64,000 nucleotides of DNA from Shimia sp040370365 (GCF_040370365.1 NZ_BAABWQ010000002.1:806001-870000); one strand, 5' to 3'. Positions 41,449-51,533 are shown, counted from the first letter of the stretch. Numbers and translations: made by a program. Notes: generated by a model not told the origin, from the letters alone.

Positions 41449-42801
41449 CTATCGCAGCTCTTTGAGCAATTTTAGTGACGCGTAGCCATCTGGCTTCAGA
41501 CCGACAGAGTGTTGGTAGGCCCGCACAGCCTGAATGGTAAGCGGGCCGATTTTGCCGTCGATCTTTTGTGTGTCAAATCCAGCCCGGGTCAGGCGGCGTT
41601 GCAGCTCTTTGCGCTCTTTGAAGGTCAGTGCCCGATCCCCACGCGGCCACGTGGCTTGAATGGCTGGACCCCCTTCGATGCGATCGCTCAGATGACCCAC
41701 CCCGATCACATAAGCGTCCGCGGTATTGTACTGCTCAATCGCTGCGAAGTTCTGGAAAATCATAAAGGCTGCACCCTGACTGCCTGCTGGCAGAAGGATC
41801 GACGCGGATCCGTGGTTGGGTACTGCGCGACCTTGCATGTCCCGCACACCAAGCTTCGCCCAAGCGCTTGGCGTCTTTAGGTTTTTCCGGTTGGCCGCGG
41901 CGTAGTCAAAGTTTGAGGGCAGTGTGACCTCTACACCCCAGGGCTGCCCCGTAACCCATCCCGATTGCTTGAGGTACGCAGCGGTGGAAGCTAAGGCGTC
42001 GGTGGGGTCGTCTGACCAGATGTCACGCTTACCGTCACCAGTGAAATCCACCGCAAAGGACAGGTAGGACGTTGGAATGAACTGAGTATGGCCCATGGCG
42101 CCGGCCCAACTGCCGGTCATGCCCGCCGCTCTGACATCGCCGTTTTGCAGAATCTTCAATGCAGCGGTGAGTTGCTGTTCAAAAAACTCTCCACGCCTCC
42201 CATCGTAGGCCAAAGTTGCCAAAGCTTCTATGATTTGGGTGCTGCCCTTGTATGTGCCATAAGCGCTCTCCAAGCCCCAGACCGCCACAATGACTTCTTT
42301 TTTGACGCCGTAGTGCGCTTCAATACGCTCTAGTTTTTCGCGATGTTTGCTCAGGGCAGCTTGGCCGTTTTTTATGCGCGTGTCAGAGGTCGCGCTGTCC
42401 AAATACTCCCAGATTGTCTTGGTGAACTCGCTTTGATTTCGGTCCTTTTGGATAACGTTGGTGTTGTATTGCACACCATGGAACGCCTCATCAAACACCG
42501 ACGCGCTGATTCCTGACCGTATCGCCCGCGATCGATACCCATCAATCCAACGCTGAAACCCGTTGTTGGCGGCTGCCGTTGGGGCAAGTTCGGGCGCGTT
42601 AAGGTCAGCCGAAAGAGGGCGTAACACAGGACGCAACGACGCCGTTGGAGCGGATGCCTGATACACCAGCGGCTCTGCCGAAGACACAGCCGGTACAGGT
42701 CGGACCATTGGGCGCACGGCTGGTGTTGGCGCAGCAGCCGCCGACACCGTTGTTGCCAGTGCGATGGCACAAAAACCTGCACACTTACCTGTAACCCACA
42801 T
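41449..42801 (-). CDS. MltB-like lytic murein transglycosylase
   Basis: The 450-residue protein has an N-terminal signal segment, a proline-rich linker (to about 75), an SLT_2/MltB catalytic domain with the glutamate E178 in VWGLESAYGTYKGS and the block GAMGHTQFIPTSYL, then a C-terminal PG_binding_1 domain (about 385-450, DTQKIDGKIGPLTIQAVRAY). It cleaves glycan strands in the periplasm. No lipobox is visible, so it is probably soluble rather than membrane-anchored. Confidence 0.93.
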   Translation of the reverse strand: MWVTGKCAGFCAIALATTVSAAAAPTPAVRPMVRPVPAVSSAEPLVYQASAPTASLRPVLRPLSADLNAPELAPTAAANNGFQRWIDGYRSRAIRSGISASVFDEAFHGVQYNTNVIQKDRNQSEFTKTIWEYLDSATSDTRIKNGQAALSKHREKLERIEAHYGVKKEVIVAVWGLESAYGTYKGSTQIIEALATLAYDGRRGEFFEQQLTAALKILQNGDVRAAGMTGSWAGAMGHTQFIPTSYLSFAVDFTGDGKRDIWSDDPTDALASTAAYLKQSGWVTGQPWGVEVTLPSNFDYAAANRKNLKTPSAWAKLGVRDMQGRAVPNHGSASILLPAGSQGAAFMIFQNFAAIEQYNTADAYVIGVGHLSDRIEGGPAIQATWPRGDRALTFKERKELQRRLTRAGFDTQKIDGKIGPLTIQAVRAYQHSVGLKPDGYASLKLLKELR

Positions 42802-42890
42802 GGCTCTGCTCCTCGCCTGTTTTTACAAAGTGTAACGCGAAGCACTGGATGGCAAAAGCGATCATAATCGCAACCGCGAGGATTTGCCGA

Positions 42891-43604
42891 TCAGCTCTTC
42901 ACTGCGGCTTGTCGGTCCAGTAACTCCGCGTGCAGCTGCGCTTTAAAAGCGCGCAACATTGGGATGCGCCGTGGTCGAAACGATTTGTCTGTCACCTGTA
43001 AGTTGGCCATGCGGTCCAACCGGAAGGAGCGGAATGCTTCGCGCAGATGGCAGTACGCCAACAAACAATGTGCGCTTTGCATAAACACAATCGACAGCGG
43101 ATCCACACGACGTGTGGTGCGATGCCCGTCTACATCTGCATAGTCAAAGATCACAGTCCGCTCCTCCCATGCAGCCTGACGCAAAGTGCCGGCATTGACC
43201 CCCGGCGGAGGCGGCCTCTGAAAGCGTTTTGCGGTGAGAACAGCGTGTTTAAGGCGATGAGACTGCGCTTCTGGTAGACGCGACTTAAGCTTTGTTAGAG
43301 CCGATTTGGCTGATTTTGCTAAGGACGGATCGCCGACCTCCATGACCTCGTTGAGACCAACAACCAATGCTTCGATTTCCTCCGGGAGAAAACCTAGTGG
43401 CGGCAGTGTCGCATCCTCTACAAGAGTGAACCCAAACCCAGCTTCGCCGTCAATCACCGCCCCCAGACCGCGTAGCGTATCGATATCGCGATAGATCGTG
43501 CGCTCGGATACGCCCGTTTCTTGTGCCAAAGCTTGCGCAGTGGCGGGAGGTGGCAGATCACGCAGCGCCTGCATCAATTGGAAGAGTCTGTCAGTGCGGC
43601 TCAT
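42891..43604 (-). CDS. YafY-type WYL-domain transcriptional regulator
   Basis: The 237-residue protein has an N-terminal helix-turn-helix (ATAQALAQETGVSERTIYRDI) and a WYL ligand-binding domain with VIFDYADVDGHRTTRRVDPL and HCLLAYCHLREAFRSFRLDRM. WYL regulators sense small molecules or nucleic acids. It is divergent from the glutathione S-transferase gene at 43685, which it probably controls. Confidence 0.93.
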   Translation of the reverse strand: MSRTDRLFQLMQALRDLPPPATAQALAQETGVSERTIYRDIDTLRGLGAVIDGEAGFGFTLVEDATLPPLGFLPEEIEALVVGLNEVMEVGDPSLAKSAKSALTKLKSRLPEAQSHRLKHAVLTAKRFQRPPPPGVNAGTLRQAAWEERTVIFDYADVDGHRTTRRVDPLSIVFMQSAHCLLAYCHLREAFRSFRLDRMANLQVTDKSFRPRRIPMLRAFKAQLHAELLDRQAAVKS

Positions 43605-43684
43605 AATTTTTGATACTGCGCCATACTGACAAAAATTGGCAAGAGCCTCCGTTAGATCATAGCCATCATTTTAAGGAGTTCAAA

Positions 43685-44419
43685 ATGCAGCTTGTTATCT
43701 TTCCCGGCAATGAAGCCCTGCCCAGCCATTCCCCCTTTTGCCTTAAGGCCATGTGTCTGCTTGAAATGGCAAAGGAGCTTTGGGAGCCCGAATATTCCAC
43801 CGATGTGTCCGTTGGGCCGCTTGGCAAACTGCCTTTTCTCCGTGTCGGCGATCAGTTGATCCCGGACAGTTCCAACATTGAAGATTTTTTGTCGGAACGA
43901 GGCGCGAATTTTTATCCGGGTCTGTCACCGGCCGAAATCTCTGAGGCGCATGCGCTGAAATCAATGGTGGAGCACAGCCTTGTGCTTTGTATGGTTCATG
44001 ACCGCTGGCTACACGAGGATGTGTGGCCTCTCATGCGAGATGAGTTTTTCGCACAAGCGCCTAAAGAAATGCGCGCGGAGATTGCTGTCCCCGCCCAAGA
44101 CAGCGTACGCGCTGGCTTGATGGGACACGGCATTGCGCGCTTCTCACCCAAAGATCGCAAGGCACGGTTTGACAGGGATTTGGCCACAATAGACTCTAAA
44201 CTTGGTAACAAGCCCTTCTTGTTTGGCGAAAATCCGTCCTCTGCAGATGCCACGATCGCGCCGGTATTGGATATGATCATGCGCTTGCCCGCCCACACCG
44301 ATTTGCGCGCAGCAACGCGCGCCAAACCCGCGTTCCAGCCCTATGTCGATCGGGTGCGCGCTGCACTGTATCCGGACATGTCCGTATATGCCTCCGCGGT
44401 TACTTCCGCTGCCGAGTGA
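43685..44419 (+). CDS. Glutathione S-transferase family protein
   Basis: The 244-residue protein has an N-terminal thioredoxin-like GST domain (MQLVIFPGNEALPSHSPFCL, with SPFC at the expected active-site turn, and LGKLPFLRVGDQLIPDSSNI) and a C-terminal helical domain with FLFGENPSSADATIAPVLDM. The ATG has an AAGGAG site. It is convergent with rnr and overlaps it by 20 bases. It is divergent from the WYL regulator. Substrate is unknown. Confidence 0.9.
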   Translation: MQLVIFPGNEALPSHSPFCLKAMCLLEMAKELWEPEYSTDVSVGPLGKLPFLRVGDQLIPDSSNIEDFLSERGANFYPGLSPAEISEAHALKSMVEHSLVLCMVHDRWLHEDVWPLMRDEFFAQAPKEMRAEIAVPAQDSVRAGLMGHGIARFSPKDRKARFDRDLATIDSKLGNKPFLFGENPSSADATIAPVLDMIMRLPAHTDLRAATRAKPAFQPYVDRVRAALYPDMSVYASAVTSAAE

Positions 44420-46667
44420 CCTTGCGTTTGGTCTTGGCCGCCTTGTGTTTTGCCTTGGCGGCCTTGCGCCGGGGTGGGCCACCGCGGCCTCGGCCACCTT
44501 TACCACCACGACCTGCCCGCTTGATCAGCTCACCATCCAAGGAGAGCAGCTCAAGGGCGATGCCTCCTGTGATTGGCGCCGCTTCCGTCAAACGCGCTGT
44601 AACCCGTTGCCCCAAACCAATCACAATGCCGGTATCAGAGCCCAATAGTGTGTTGGTTTCCGCATCAAAGTGGAAGTACTCGCGCCCCAGCTCTCGCATC
44701 GGGATCAGGCCATCAGCGCCGGTTTCATCGAGCTTCACAAAAACGCCAAAGCGGGCAATGCCACTGATCCGACCTGTGAATTCATTGCCGATCCGCTCGG
44801 ACATATAGGCGGCAAGGTAGCGATCTGTGGTGTCTCGTTCCGCCAGCATCGAGCGGCGCTCGGTCTCCGAAATATGTTTTGCGGTCTCTTCCAGCCGTTC
44901 AATCATTTGTGGCGTTAGACCATCGTCACCCCAACCATGCGCCGTGATCAGGGCGCGGTGCACAACCAAGTCTGCATAGCGACGAATGGGAGAGGTGAAA
45001 TGCGCATAAGCCCGTAGTGCGAGACCAAAATGACCAAAGTTCTGTGGCGTGTAGTAGGCCTGTGTCATCGAGCGCAGCGTGGAGATGTTGATAAGCTCTG
45101 ACTGTTCGGTGCCCGCAGCTGCGACGAGCAGCTGGTTTAGGTGGCGGGTTTGCAGCACCTGACCTTTGGCCAGTGTCAGCCCCGCAGACTGTGCGGTGTC
45201 GCGCAGCGCGTTGAGCTTTTCTGGGCTGGGTTCTTCGTGGACACGGAACAACAGCGGCGACTTTTTGGCGATCAGTGTTTCCGCAGCACAGACATTGGCC
45301 AGCACCATAAACTCTTCAATCAGCTTATGGGCGTCAAATCGGTCTCGGAAGTTCACAGAGGTCACTTCGCCCGCATCAGAGAGCTCAATTTTGCGCTCAG
45401 GCAGATCAAGCGCCAGAGGTTGACGCTCCGCCTTTGCAGTTTTTAGAGCCTCATATGCAGCATAGAGCGGCGTGATGATCTCATCCATCAGCGGCGCGCA
45501 ACGCTCGTTTGGGTGACCGTCTTGGGCCTGCTGCACCTCGCCGTAGTGCAACGAGGCGACAGAGCGTATCATCGCGCGGCTGAAACGGTGATCAATCTTT
45601 TTGCCTTTGTCATCGATCTGAATGCGCAGAGCCAGCACGGCACGGGGCACCCCTTCGTGCAGAGAGCACAGATCACCAGACAGACGATCAGGCAACATTG
45701 GCACAACGCGATCAGGGAAATAGCTGGAATTGCCACGCTTGTGCGCCTCGCGGTCCAGCTCCGTGCCACCAACAACATATTGTGCAACGTCAGCAATGGC
45801 GACCCAGAGCACATGTCCCCCTGGGTTTTTCGGATCGTCATCTGCGTGGGCCCAACAGGCGTCATCATGATCACGTGCGTCCGCCGGGTCGATTGTGACA
45901 AACGGCATTTCACGCAGATCTTCGCGCGCGCCCAAAGGCGCAGGTTTGGCGTTATCAGACTCTAATATCACTGCATCCGGGAAACTGTCTGGAATTCCGT
46001 GTTGATGGATCGCGATCAGCGAGACAGCTTTGGGTGCCGTAGGGTCCCCAATGCGCGCCACAACGCGGGCGCGCGGCAAACCAAGACGGCCACGGGGCCC
46101 AGATTGTTCTGCTTCCACCAGTTCACCGTCTTTGGCACCGCCAATTTGGTCAGAGGGTACCGACCACTCTTTGCCGTCACCTTTGTCGATGGGCAGGATG
46201 CGCCCGCCCTCTGCCGTCTTGCGAAACATACCCAACACACGCTGCGCGTTCACACCGATGCGGCGGATCAAACGCGCCTCAAATTGGACATCTGCGCCTT
46301 CAAGTTTGGTCAGGCGTCCCAAAATGCGGTCTCCAGCTCCCAAGGCGGGATCGGAGGCGCGTGTGATCACGATTATCTTGGGCTCATCTCCCTCGCCGTG
46401 CCACTCCAAAGGGCGTGCAAAAAGATCACCGTCCGCATCCGTCTCCAAAATTTGCAACACCGTGACGGGCGGCAAGCTTTCTGGATCGCGGTAGGTCTTC
46501 CGGCGCTTCTGCAAATGGCCTTCAGCCTCCAGCTCTTTGAGAAGACGCTTGAGGTCAATGCGGGCAGCACCTTTGATGCCAAAAGCTTTGGCGATGTCGC
46601 GTTTGGAGGTGAGGGTCGGGTTCTCGGAAATCCATTCAAGGACTTCCTCTTTGCTGGGCATAGGCAT
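44400..46667 (-). CDS. rnr: Ribonuclease R
   Basis: RNase R degrades structured RNA in the 3' to 5' direction. The 755-residue product has an N-terminal helix-turn-helix/OB region, the RNB catalytic domain with TIDPADARDHDDACW (metal-binding aspartates), an S1 domain near 640-710 (GRISGIARFGVFVKLDETGA), and a basic tail rich in Lys, Arg and Gly. It lies downstream of no obvious partner; the 3' end overlaps the convergent GST gene by 20 bases. Confidence 0.96.
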   Translation of the reverse strand: MPMPSKEEVLEWISENPTLTSKRDIAKAFGIKGAARIDLKRLLKELEAEGHLQKRRKTYRDPESLPPVTVLQILETDADGDLFARPLEWHGEGDEPKIIVITRASDPALGAGDRILGRLTKLEGADVQFEARLIRRIGVNAQRVLGMFRKTAEGGRILPIDKGDGKEWSVPSDQIGGAKDGELVEAEQSGPRGRLGLPRARVVARIGDPTAPKAVSLIAIHQHGIPDSFPDAVILESDNAKPAPLGAREDLREMPFVTIDPADARDHDDACWAHADDDPKNPGGHVLWVAIADVAQYVVGGTELDREAHKRGNSSYFPDRVVPMLPDRLSGDLCSLHEGVPRAVLALRIQIDDKGKKIDHRFSRAMIRSVASLHYGEVQQAQDGHPNERCAPLMDEIITPLYAAYEALKTAKAERQPLALDLPERKIELSDAGEVTSVNFRDRFDAHKLIEEFMVLANVCAAETLIAKKSPLLFRVHEEPSPEKLNALRDTAQSAGLTLAKGQVLQTRHLNQLLVAAAGTEQSELINISTLRSMTQAYYTPQNFGHFGLALRAYAHFTSPIRRYADLVVHRALITAHGWGDDGLTPQMIERLEETAKHISETERRSMLAERDTTDRYLAAYMSERIGNEFTGRISGIARFGVFVKLDETGADGLIPMRELGREYFHFDAETNTLLGSDTGIVIGLGQRVTARLTEAAPITGGIALELLSLDGELIKRAGRGGKGGRGRGGPPRRKAAKAKHKAAKTKRKVTRQRK

Positions 46668-46782
46668 ACGCTCGGCCTAACACGGGTTTTGAGAGAGGTC
46701 ACGTGGGAAAGAACGCGGGTATGAAGGGGGACGGCCGACCGCCCTAATTCAAGTCTGCGATCATTTTAAAGAACCTTAAGCC

Positions 46783-47361
46783 TTAGAAGCGTGCCAGATC
46801 GGTGACAGTGTCCACATCCGAAAGCGTGGCAACGGTGGCAATGCGTGCGTCAGGCATAGTTGCGATACTGTCGGCAAGCGCATGCGGCGTGGACCAGCGC
46901 ACATTTTTAAAGAGCATGGGCTTGGGAGGGTGCTTCATACCAACAAGCCAAAATCCCCCATCTGGAGCCGGACCAAAGACCGCGTCATGAGTGCCCAGTG
47001 CGTTGAAGGCCTGCACGATATGTTTTGGGGTGATACCAGGAATATCGGCACCGATGATGCACGTTGGGCCAGGCAACACCCTCAACTGACGTGCCATGCG
47101 TTCCCCGAGATCGCCACGGCCTTGCGGTACGCGTGTAAGGTGGGTGGGCCAGCGGCGCGAGGTGAGCACGGATGTATCGGGTGTCAATGCGAGAATGAGC
47201 CGCCAACGTGGATCGTCCAAACGGCGTAAAAGCGCCGCGGATTGGTGGCGAAACCACCATGCCGCTGCGGTCATGCCGATGTCTCGACCCAGACGCGTTT
47301 TGACACGCCCCGGACGAGGGTCTTTCAGCATCACAACCAAATTGGGGCGGGGTTTAGGCAA
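46783..47361 (-). CDS. DUF2064 / TIGR04282-type glycosyltransferase-like protein
   Basis: The 192-residue protein has the family start NLVVMLKDPRPGRVKTRLG and later CIIGADIPGITPKHI and FGPAPDGGFWLVGM, all typical of the TIGR04282/DUF2064 group, which has a nucleotide-sugar transferase fold. The biochemical role is not established. A TTG at 47361 overlaps the dapE stop by eight bases and keeps the first beta strand; an ATG at 47331 would remove it. A longer open frame upstream is out of frame with dapE and lies within it. Translation is likely coupled to dapE. Confidence 0.85.
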   Translation of the reverse strand: MPKPRPNLVVMLKDPRPGRVKTRLGRDIGMTAAAWWFRHQSAALLRRLDDPRWRLILALTPDTSVLTSRRWPTHLTRVPQGRGDLGERMARQLRVLPGPTCIIGADIPGITPKHIVQAFNALGTHDAVFGPAPDGGFWLVGMKHPPKPMLFKNVRWSTPHALADSIATMPDARIATVATLSDVDTVTDLARF

Positions 47362-48499
47362 AATAGTCTCGCAAAATGCGGCTGTAGATCGCTTTGAGTT
47401 GATGAATTTGATCCACTGGGACCTGTTCATCCACCTGATGCATGGTTTTGCCAACCAGGCCAAATTCGACCACCGGACAGTGATGCTGCACAAAACGGGC
47501 ATCAGAAGTGCCCCCAGACGTGGAAAGCTCTGGACGGCGGCCAGTTTCAGCCTCCACCGAGTTGGCCACGAGATCCGACAGAGCACCGGGAGGTGTGATG
47601 AAGCTCTCGCCAGATACTGACACTTTGAGATCCACGGCAACGCCGCTTTCAAGTGCAATAGTGTCTGATTTTTCCCGCATCCATGCGGTCAGCGAAGCCC
47701 CAGAGTGCGCATCATTGAACCGAATGTTCACTGTGGCGCGGCACTCCGCAGGGATCACGTTGGTCGCAAGATTGCCAGTGTCCATTGTGACAACCGCCAA
47801 CGTAGATGCGTCAAAATGCTCGGTGCCTGTGTCTAACGTGTGACTGGCAAATTGATCCATTAGGCGGGCCATTACGGGCAGTGGGTTATTGGCACGGTGC
47901 GGGTAAGCTGCATGGCCTTGGATGCCTGTGAAGGTAAAGAAGGCATTAAGCGAACCCCGCCGACCGATTTTCATCATCTCACCCATCTCGTTTGGGCAGG
48001 TTGGCTCCCCAACCAGACAGACCGACTTTTGCTCGTTTTGCGCGTTCATATAGTCCAACAGAGCAGTTGTACCATCGGTAGCGTCACCTTCCTCATCCCC
48101 GGTAATGGTGAGGATGATTGCACCATATGGCGGTGTGTTAGAGACAAAATCGACGGCAGCGGCCGCAAATGCAGCTACGCCGGATTTCATGTCGGTTGCG
48201 CCCCGGCCATACATGACACCCTCTTTGATCTCTGCCCCAAACGGGTCAACAGACCAAGCAGCCTCATCTCCCACCGGAACCACATCCGTGTGACCATTAA
48301 AACCAAAGGTTTTGGCGTGACCTTTTGGCCCCCAACGGGCAAAGAGATTGCAGACGGCCCCGCGATCCACACGCACACACTCAAAACCTGCACCCGACAG
48401 CAACTCTTGCAGATGTACCAGCGCACCGCCTTCGTCCGGAGTGACAGACGGGCAGCGGATCAAGTCTGCGGTCAATTGTGCGGCATCAGTGTTGGTCAT
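47354..48499 (-). CDS. dapE: Succinyl-diaminopimelate desuccinylase
   Basis: DapE hydrolyses N-succinyl-LL-diaminopimelate in the lysine and peptidoglycan precursor pathway. The 381-residue M20 metallopeptidase shows FGFNGHTDVVPVGDEAAW (first metal His/Asp), MYGRGATDMKSGVAAF, LTITGDEEGDATDGT and ELSTSGGTSDARF. Length is normal. DapD, which makes the succinylated precursor's starting compound, is encoded at 55116-55943. The DUF2064 gene follows with an eight-base overlap. Confidence 0.96.
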   Translation of the reverse strand: MTNTDAAQLTADLIRCPSVTPDEGGALVHLQELLSGAGFECVRVDRGAVCNLFARWGPKGHAKTFGFNGHTDVVPVGDEAAWSVDPFGAEIKEGVMYGRGATDMKSGVAAFAAAAVDFVSNTPPYGAIILTITGDEEGDATDGTTALLDYMNAQNEQKSVCLVGEPTCPNEMGEMMKIGRRGSLNAFFTFTGIQGHAAYPHRANNPLPVMARLMDQFASHTLDTGTEHFDASTLAVVTMDTGNLATNVIPAECRATVNIRFNDAHSGASLTAWMREKSDTIALESGVAVDLKVSVSGESFITPPGALSDLVANSVEAETGRRPELSTSGGTSDARFVQHHCPVVEFGLVGKTMHQVDEQVPVDQIHQLKAIYSRILRDYFA

Positions 48500-48808
48500 C
48501 GCAGGCAGTCCTTATTGGCATGGGCGTGGTTGGAGCCGTTTTGAGCAGTGGCTGCGGTTTTGGCACAGGCAGGCGGGGCCGGAAAGCCACAATTCGGACA
48601 CAAAGCGGTGTGGCTCCTCTTAACAACTCAAAAAATATACTGTTTACTTGTGGCAATAACAAATGACCGAGGCAGGTCACCAGCAGTTCGGCTCAAGAGC
48701 CAGGGATCCCAAAAACGCATCTTGAAATGCGGGGAGTCCGTTTTTGCATCCTCTTCAGGCGGGGGTGGTGTTGTGTGATGTGTTTGCGGCGAACAGAGGC
48801 GAGCACAT
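48500..48808. other. Intergenic region before the first Hint protein
   Basis: A 309-base gap between the divergent dapE and Hint-protein genes. It should hold both promoters. Short open frames on both strands have no ribosome sites or family-like sequence. AT-rich sequence at about 48624-48662 is the most promoter-like part. No RNA gene or repeat is visible. Confidence 0.5.
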
Positions 48809-50374
48809 ATGCCACGATTGCCAGTCAACACCGGCGCATCCGCTATGGACATGGCGGAAACCATCTTCGGGGATGAGATTGAAATCCTTTCAGCCTCCTA
48901 CAACGGGCAAAACTCGTCTTCAGGGATCTACACAAATGGTGACAGTGTATCACCGGATGTAACCCCCAGTGACGAAGGGGTGATCCTGTCCACAGGCCAG
49001 GCCAGAAATTTCACAAACCGATCAGGTGGTTTCAACCAGCGCACCAACAGATCCTCTGACACCAACGGCGAAGACAACAACGCAGAATTCAACGCGGTGG
49101 CTGGGACCAATACCTATGACGCGTCATATCTGGATGTGTCTTTTGTTGCGACTGAAGCCGGGCAAATGACAATGCAATTTGTCTTCGCGTCCGAAGAATA
49201 CCCCGAATACGTCAGTTCAATTTATCAGGATTTTGTCGCTGTCTCGATCAACGGCACGTATATCCCGCTGGAAATCGGGGATGGCGATGTCGACCCCGGC
49301 AACATTAATAGCGGCGAAAACGAAAGTCTCTTCGTGAACAACACTGGCGGTATCTACAATACCGAAATGGACGGCTTCACGATGACCATGACACTCACCT
49401 TTGATATCATCGAAGGGGTGAATGACCTGCGCATTGTGATAGCGGACGTGTCTGACAGCTCTTACGACAGCTCGCTGCTGATCGCAGGGGGCTCCTTGCA
49501 AACGTCGTTGGTGGCCAACACAGATACCGTGAACATCGCCCCAGATGGCACCCGTACAGTAGATTTGCTGGCCAATGACGTGAATGGGACCGGAAACAGC
49601 ATCACCATAACCCATATTTTAGGCCAGCCAATTTCGGTTGGGTCTCCGGTAACCTTGCCAACGGGCCAAATCATCTCGATCGATATCAACGGGATCATCA
49701 CCATTCAGGCGGATGGCGATGAGGAAGTTGTGAACTTCACCTATACGGTGGATGATGGAAACGGCATCACTGACGTTGGATATGTCACCGTCACGCAAGC
49801 GCCTTGCTTCACCGCCGGTACCTTTATTCGTACACCAAACGGCGAAGTGCCGGTTGAGTGTTTGCAAGTGGGTGATCTTGTCGAGACATTGGACAACGGA
49901 CCACAGCCGCTGCGCTGGATCGGTAAGCGCCGTGTGGCCGCGGAAGGCAAACTGGCTCCGATTCACATTGCCGAAAACACCTTTGGGGACCACCGCAGCC
50001 TGACGTTGTCGCCATTGCACCGTGTGATGGTGCAAGATTGCTGGGCAGAGTTACTGTTTGGCGAAGATCAGGTGCTGGTGGCCGCGCGCGACTTGGTGAA
50101 CGATTCAACCGTGCGCCGCGTTCCGGGTGGCGTCGTGGAATACGTGCACATCCTGTTTGACGAACACCAGATCGTATTTTCAGAAAAACTGCCCACCGAA
50201 AGCTTTTTGCCCGGCCCGCAAACAGCGGAGAGTTTTGAACCCGAGATCGTTGAGGAGATCTGTTCTATTTTTCCGGAAATCGACCGCCATTCTGGCGAAG
50301 GTTATGGCCCAATGGCTCGGCGCGGATTGCGCAGTTTTGAAGTGGCCGCGATGGCCCAATGGGCGGCAGAGTAA
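48809..50374 (+). CDS. Choice-of-anchor L / Hint_2 protein, catalytic residues intact
   Basis: The 521-residue protein has an N-terminal choice-of-anchor L domain (about 10-230; FVFASEEYPEYVSSIYQDFV), an acidic cadherin/VCBS-like linker (about 232-330) and a C-terminal Hint_2 domain starting at Cys333 in APCFTAGTFIRTPNGEVPVE. The block S-P-L-H at 401-404 (LSPLHRVMV) corresponds to the T-x-x-H motif of hedgehog/intein domains. Both catalytic residues are present, so self-cleavage at Cys333 is plausible. There is no Sec signal and no visible RTX repeat. It is a paralogue of the protein at 52233. Function is unknown; a surface or secreted role is likely. Confidence 0.9.
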   Translation: MPRLPVNTGASAMDMAETIFGDEIEILSASYNGQNSSSGIYTNGDSVSPDVTPSDEGVILSTGQARNFTNRSGGFNQRTNRSSDTNGEDNNAEFNAVAGTNTYDASYLDVSFVATEAGQMTMQFVFASEEYPEYVSSIYQDFVAVSINGTYIPLEIGDGDVDPGNINSGENESLFVNNTGGIYNTEMDGFTMTMTLTFDIIEGVNDLRIVIADVSDSSYDSSLLIAGGSLQTSLVANTDTVNIAPDGTRTVDLLANDVNGTGNSITITHILGQPISVGSPVTLPTGQIISIDINGIITIQADGDEEVVNFTYTVDDGNGITDVGYVTVTQAPCFTAGTFIRTPNGEVPVECLQVGDLVETLDNGPQPLRWIGKRRVAAEGKLAPIHIAENTFGDHRSLTLSPLHRVMVQDCWAELLFGEDQVLVAARDLVNDSTVRRVPGGVVEYVHILFDEHQIVFSEKLPTESFLPGPQTAESFEPEIVEEICSIFPEIDRHSGEGYGPMARRGLRSFEVAAMAQWAAE

Positions 50375-50407
50375 GACCGTGCGGTTGATACGTAGGGCAG
50401 GTGCCAC

Positions 50408-51517
50408 ATGAGTTGGGTCGGTCTCCTAGAAGGCGAGAGAAGCTGGTTTGACGCTCAAGGGTTAGCGCGGCTGTGTAACGCAGAGGCGCCTCAATTGGAT
50501 GCGGAGAACACCTCAGTGCTGGCCACTCCGCTACCGCGCGGCAGCATGGTGGTGGAGACACGTGTCTCTCCGTACGATCGGCCACAGACACTCTTGGGGA
50601 TCACAACGCTGACCGGAAGCGGGTTTCGCTTGTCCATGCAAGCCGTGCCGGGCGGCGGTATTGTGTTGGTGGTCCATCGCGGAGGTCAAACCTGCCACGC
50701 TACCGTCAACTTAGACACAGGTGGACGGGCAGACCTGCTTAGGATCACATACTCTTGGGATTTGACCGCCAAGACCGGTCGGCTGTGTGTAGAGCAGCCC
50801 GGCACGTTCCGGATAGAACAACGCGCCGTTGAAACCCCCACCGCTCTGAGCCTGCAAGACGTTGACGCCTGTATCAACGACAAGGATGCTCGAGTTGTTT
50901 CTTCTGATGTGTCCTTTTTGGCATTTTCCGATCGCATTGAGCCCATTGGCCCAACGCCAAGCCTGTCGCTGGATACGCCTGTCATGACCGACACCGGTTA
51001 TCGACCTGTTGGCGCATTACAGCGCGGGGATGTGGTGCAAACATCAACGGGCGCCTTGGTGCCAGTTCTGGCCAATGTCCAGCGCACTGTACCTGCTGTG
51101 GGAAATTTCGCTCCGATCCGATTGCGTGCGCCGTATTTTGGTTTGGCACAGGACATTGTCACCAGTTCAACTCAGAGATTGGTGATTGGTGGAAGCCGCG
51201 TGGAATATATGTTTGGCGCGGAGAACGTGCTGTTGCCGATTGGCCATCTGTTGCACGGGACCGCGGCAACAAAAGGCAGCGACCTGCCGCTTGCAACCTA
51301 TTGCCAGCTGTTGTTGCCCGATCATCAGGCAATACTGGCCGCCGGCACCTTTGTAGAAAGTCTAGATGTTGGCCGGTTGCGGCGTCGACGGGACGTTTTG
51401 CGCGCCAGTTTGTTAGCGGCCTACCCGCGCGCACTGCTGCCGGAGCACTCACGCACCGCCTATCCGGTGCTACGGGAGTTTGACGCGCTCACGCTTGCGG
51501 CCCAGCGCGCAGCGTGA
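50408..51517 (+). CDS. Hint-like protein with degenerate active site
   Basis: This 369-residue protein has an N-terminal beta-rich domain (about 1-180), possibly a LamG/concanavalin-like fold, and a C-terminal Hint-like domain beginning PSLSLDTPVMTDTGYRPVGA. At the nucleophile position it has Ser185 where the neighbours have Cys, and at the T-x-x-H position it reads S-S-T-Q (253-256) instead of S-P-x-H. Cleavage activity is therefore doubtful. It starts 34 bases after the intact Hint gene and is probably in the same operon. No signal peptide is visible. Confidence 0.85.
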   Translation: MSWVGLLEGERSWFDAQGLARLCNAEAPQLDAENTSVLATPLPRGSMVVETRVSPYDRPQTLLGITTLTGSGFRLSMQAVPGGGIVLVVHRGGQTCHATVNLDTGGRADLLRITYSWDLTAKTGRLCVEQPGTFRIEQRAVETPTALSLQDVDACINDKDARVVSSDVSFLAFSDRIEPIGPTPSLSLDTPVMTDTGYRPVGALQRGDVVQTSTGALVPVLANVQRTVPAVGNFAPIRLRAPYFGLAQDIVTSSTQRLVIGGSRVEYMFGAENVLLPIGHLLHGTAATKGSDLPLATYCQLLLPDHQAILAAGTFVESLDVGRLRRRRDVLRASLLAAYPRALLPEHSRTAYPVLREFDALTLAAQRAA

Positions 51518-51533
51518 CGCGGTGGTTGAGCGC

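Noticed and set aside
45999..46724. A 241-codon open frame opposite RNase R
   Set aside because: The RNB domain and start are clearly on the minus strand; the plus-strand reading has no family likeness.
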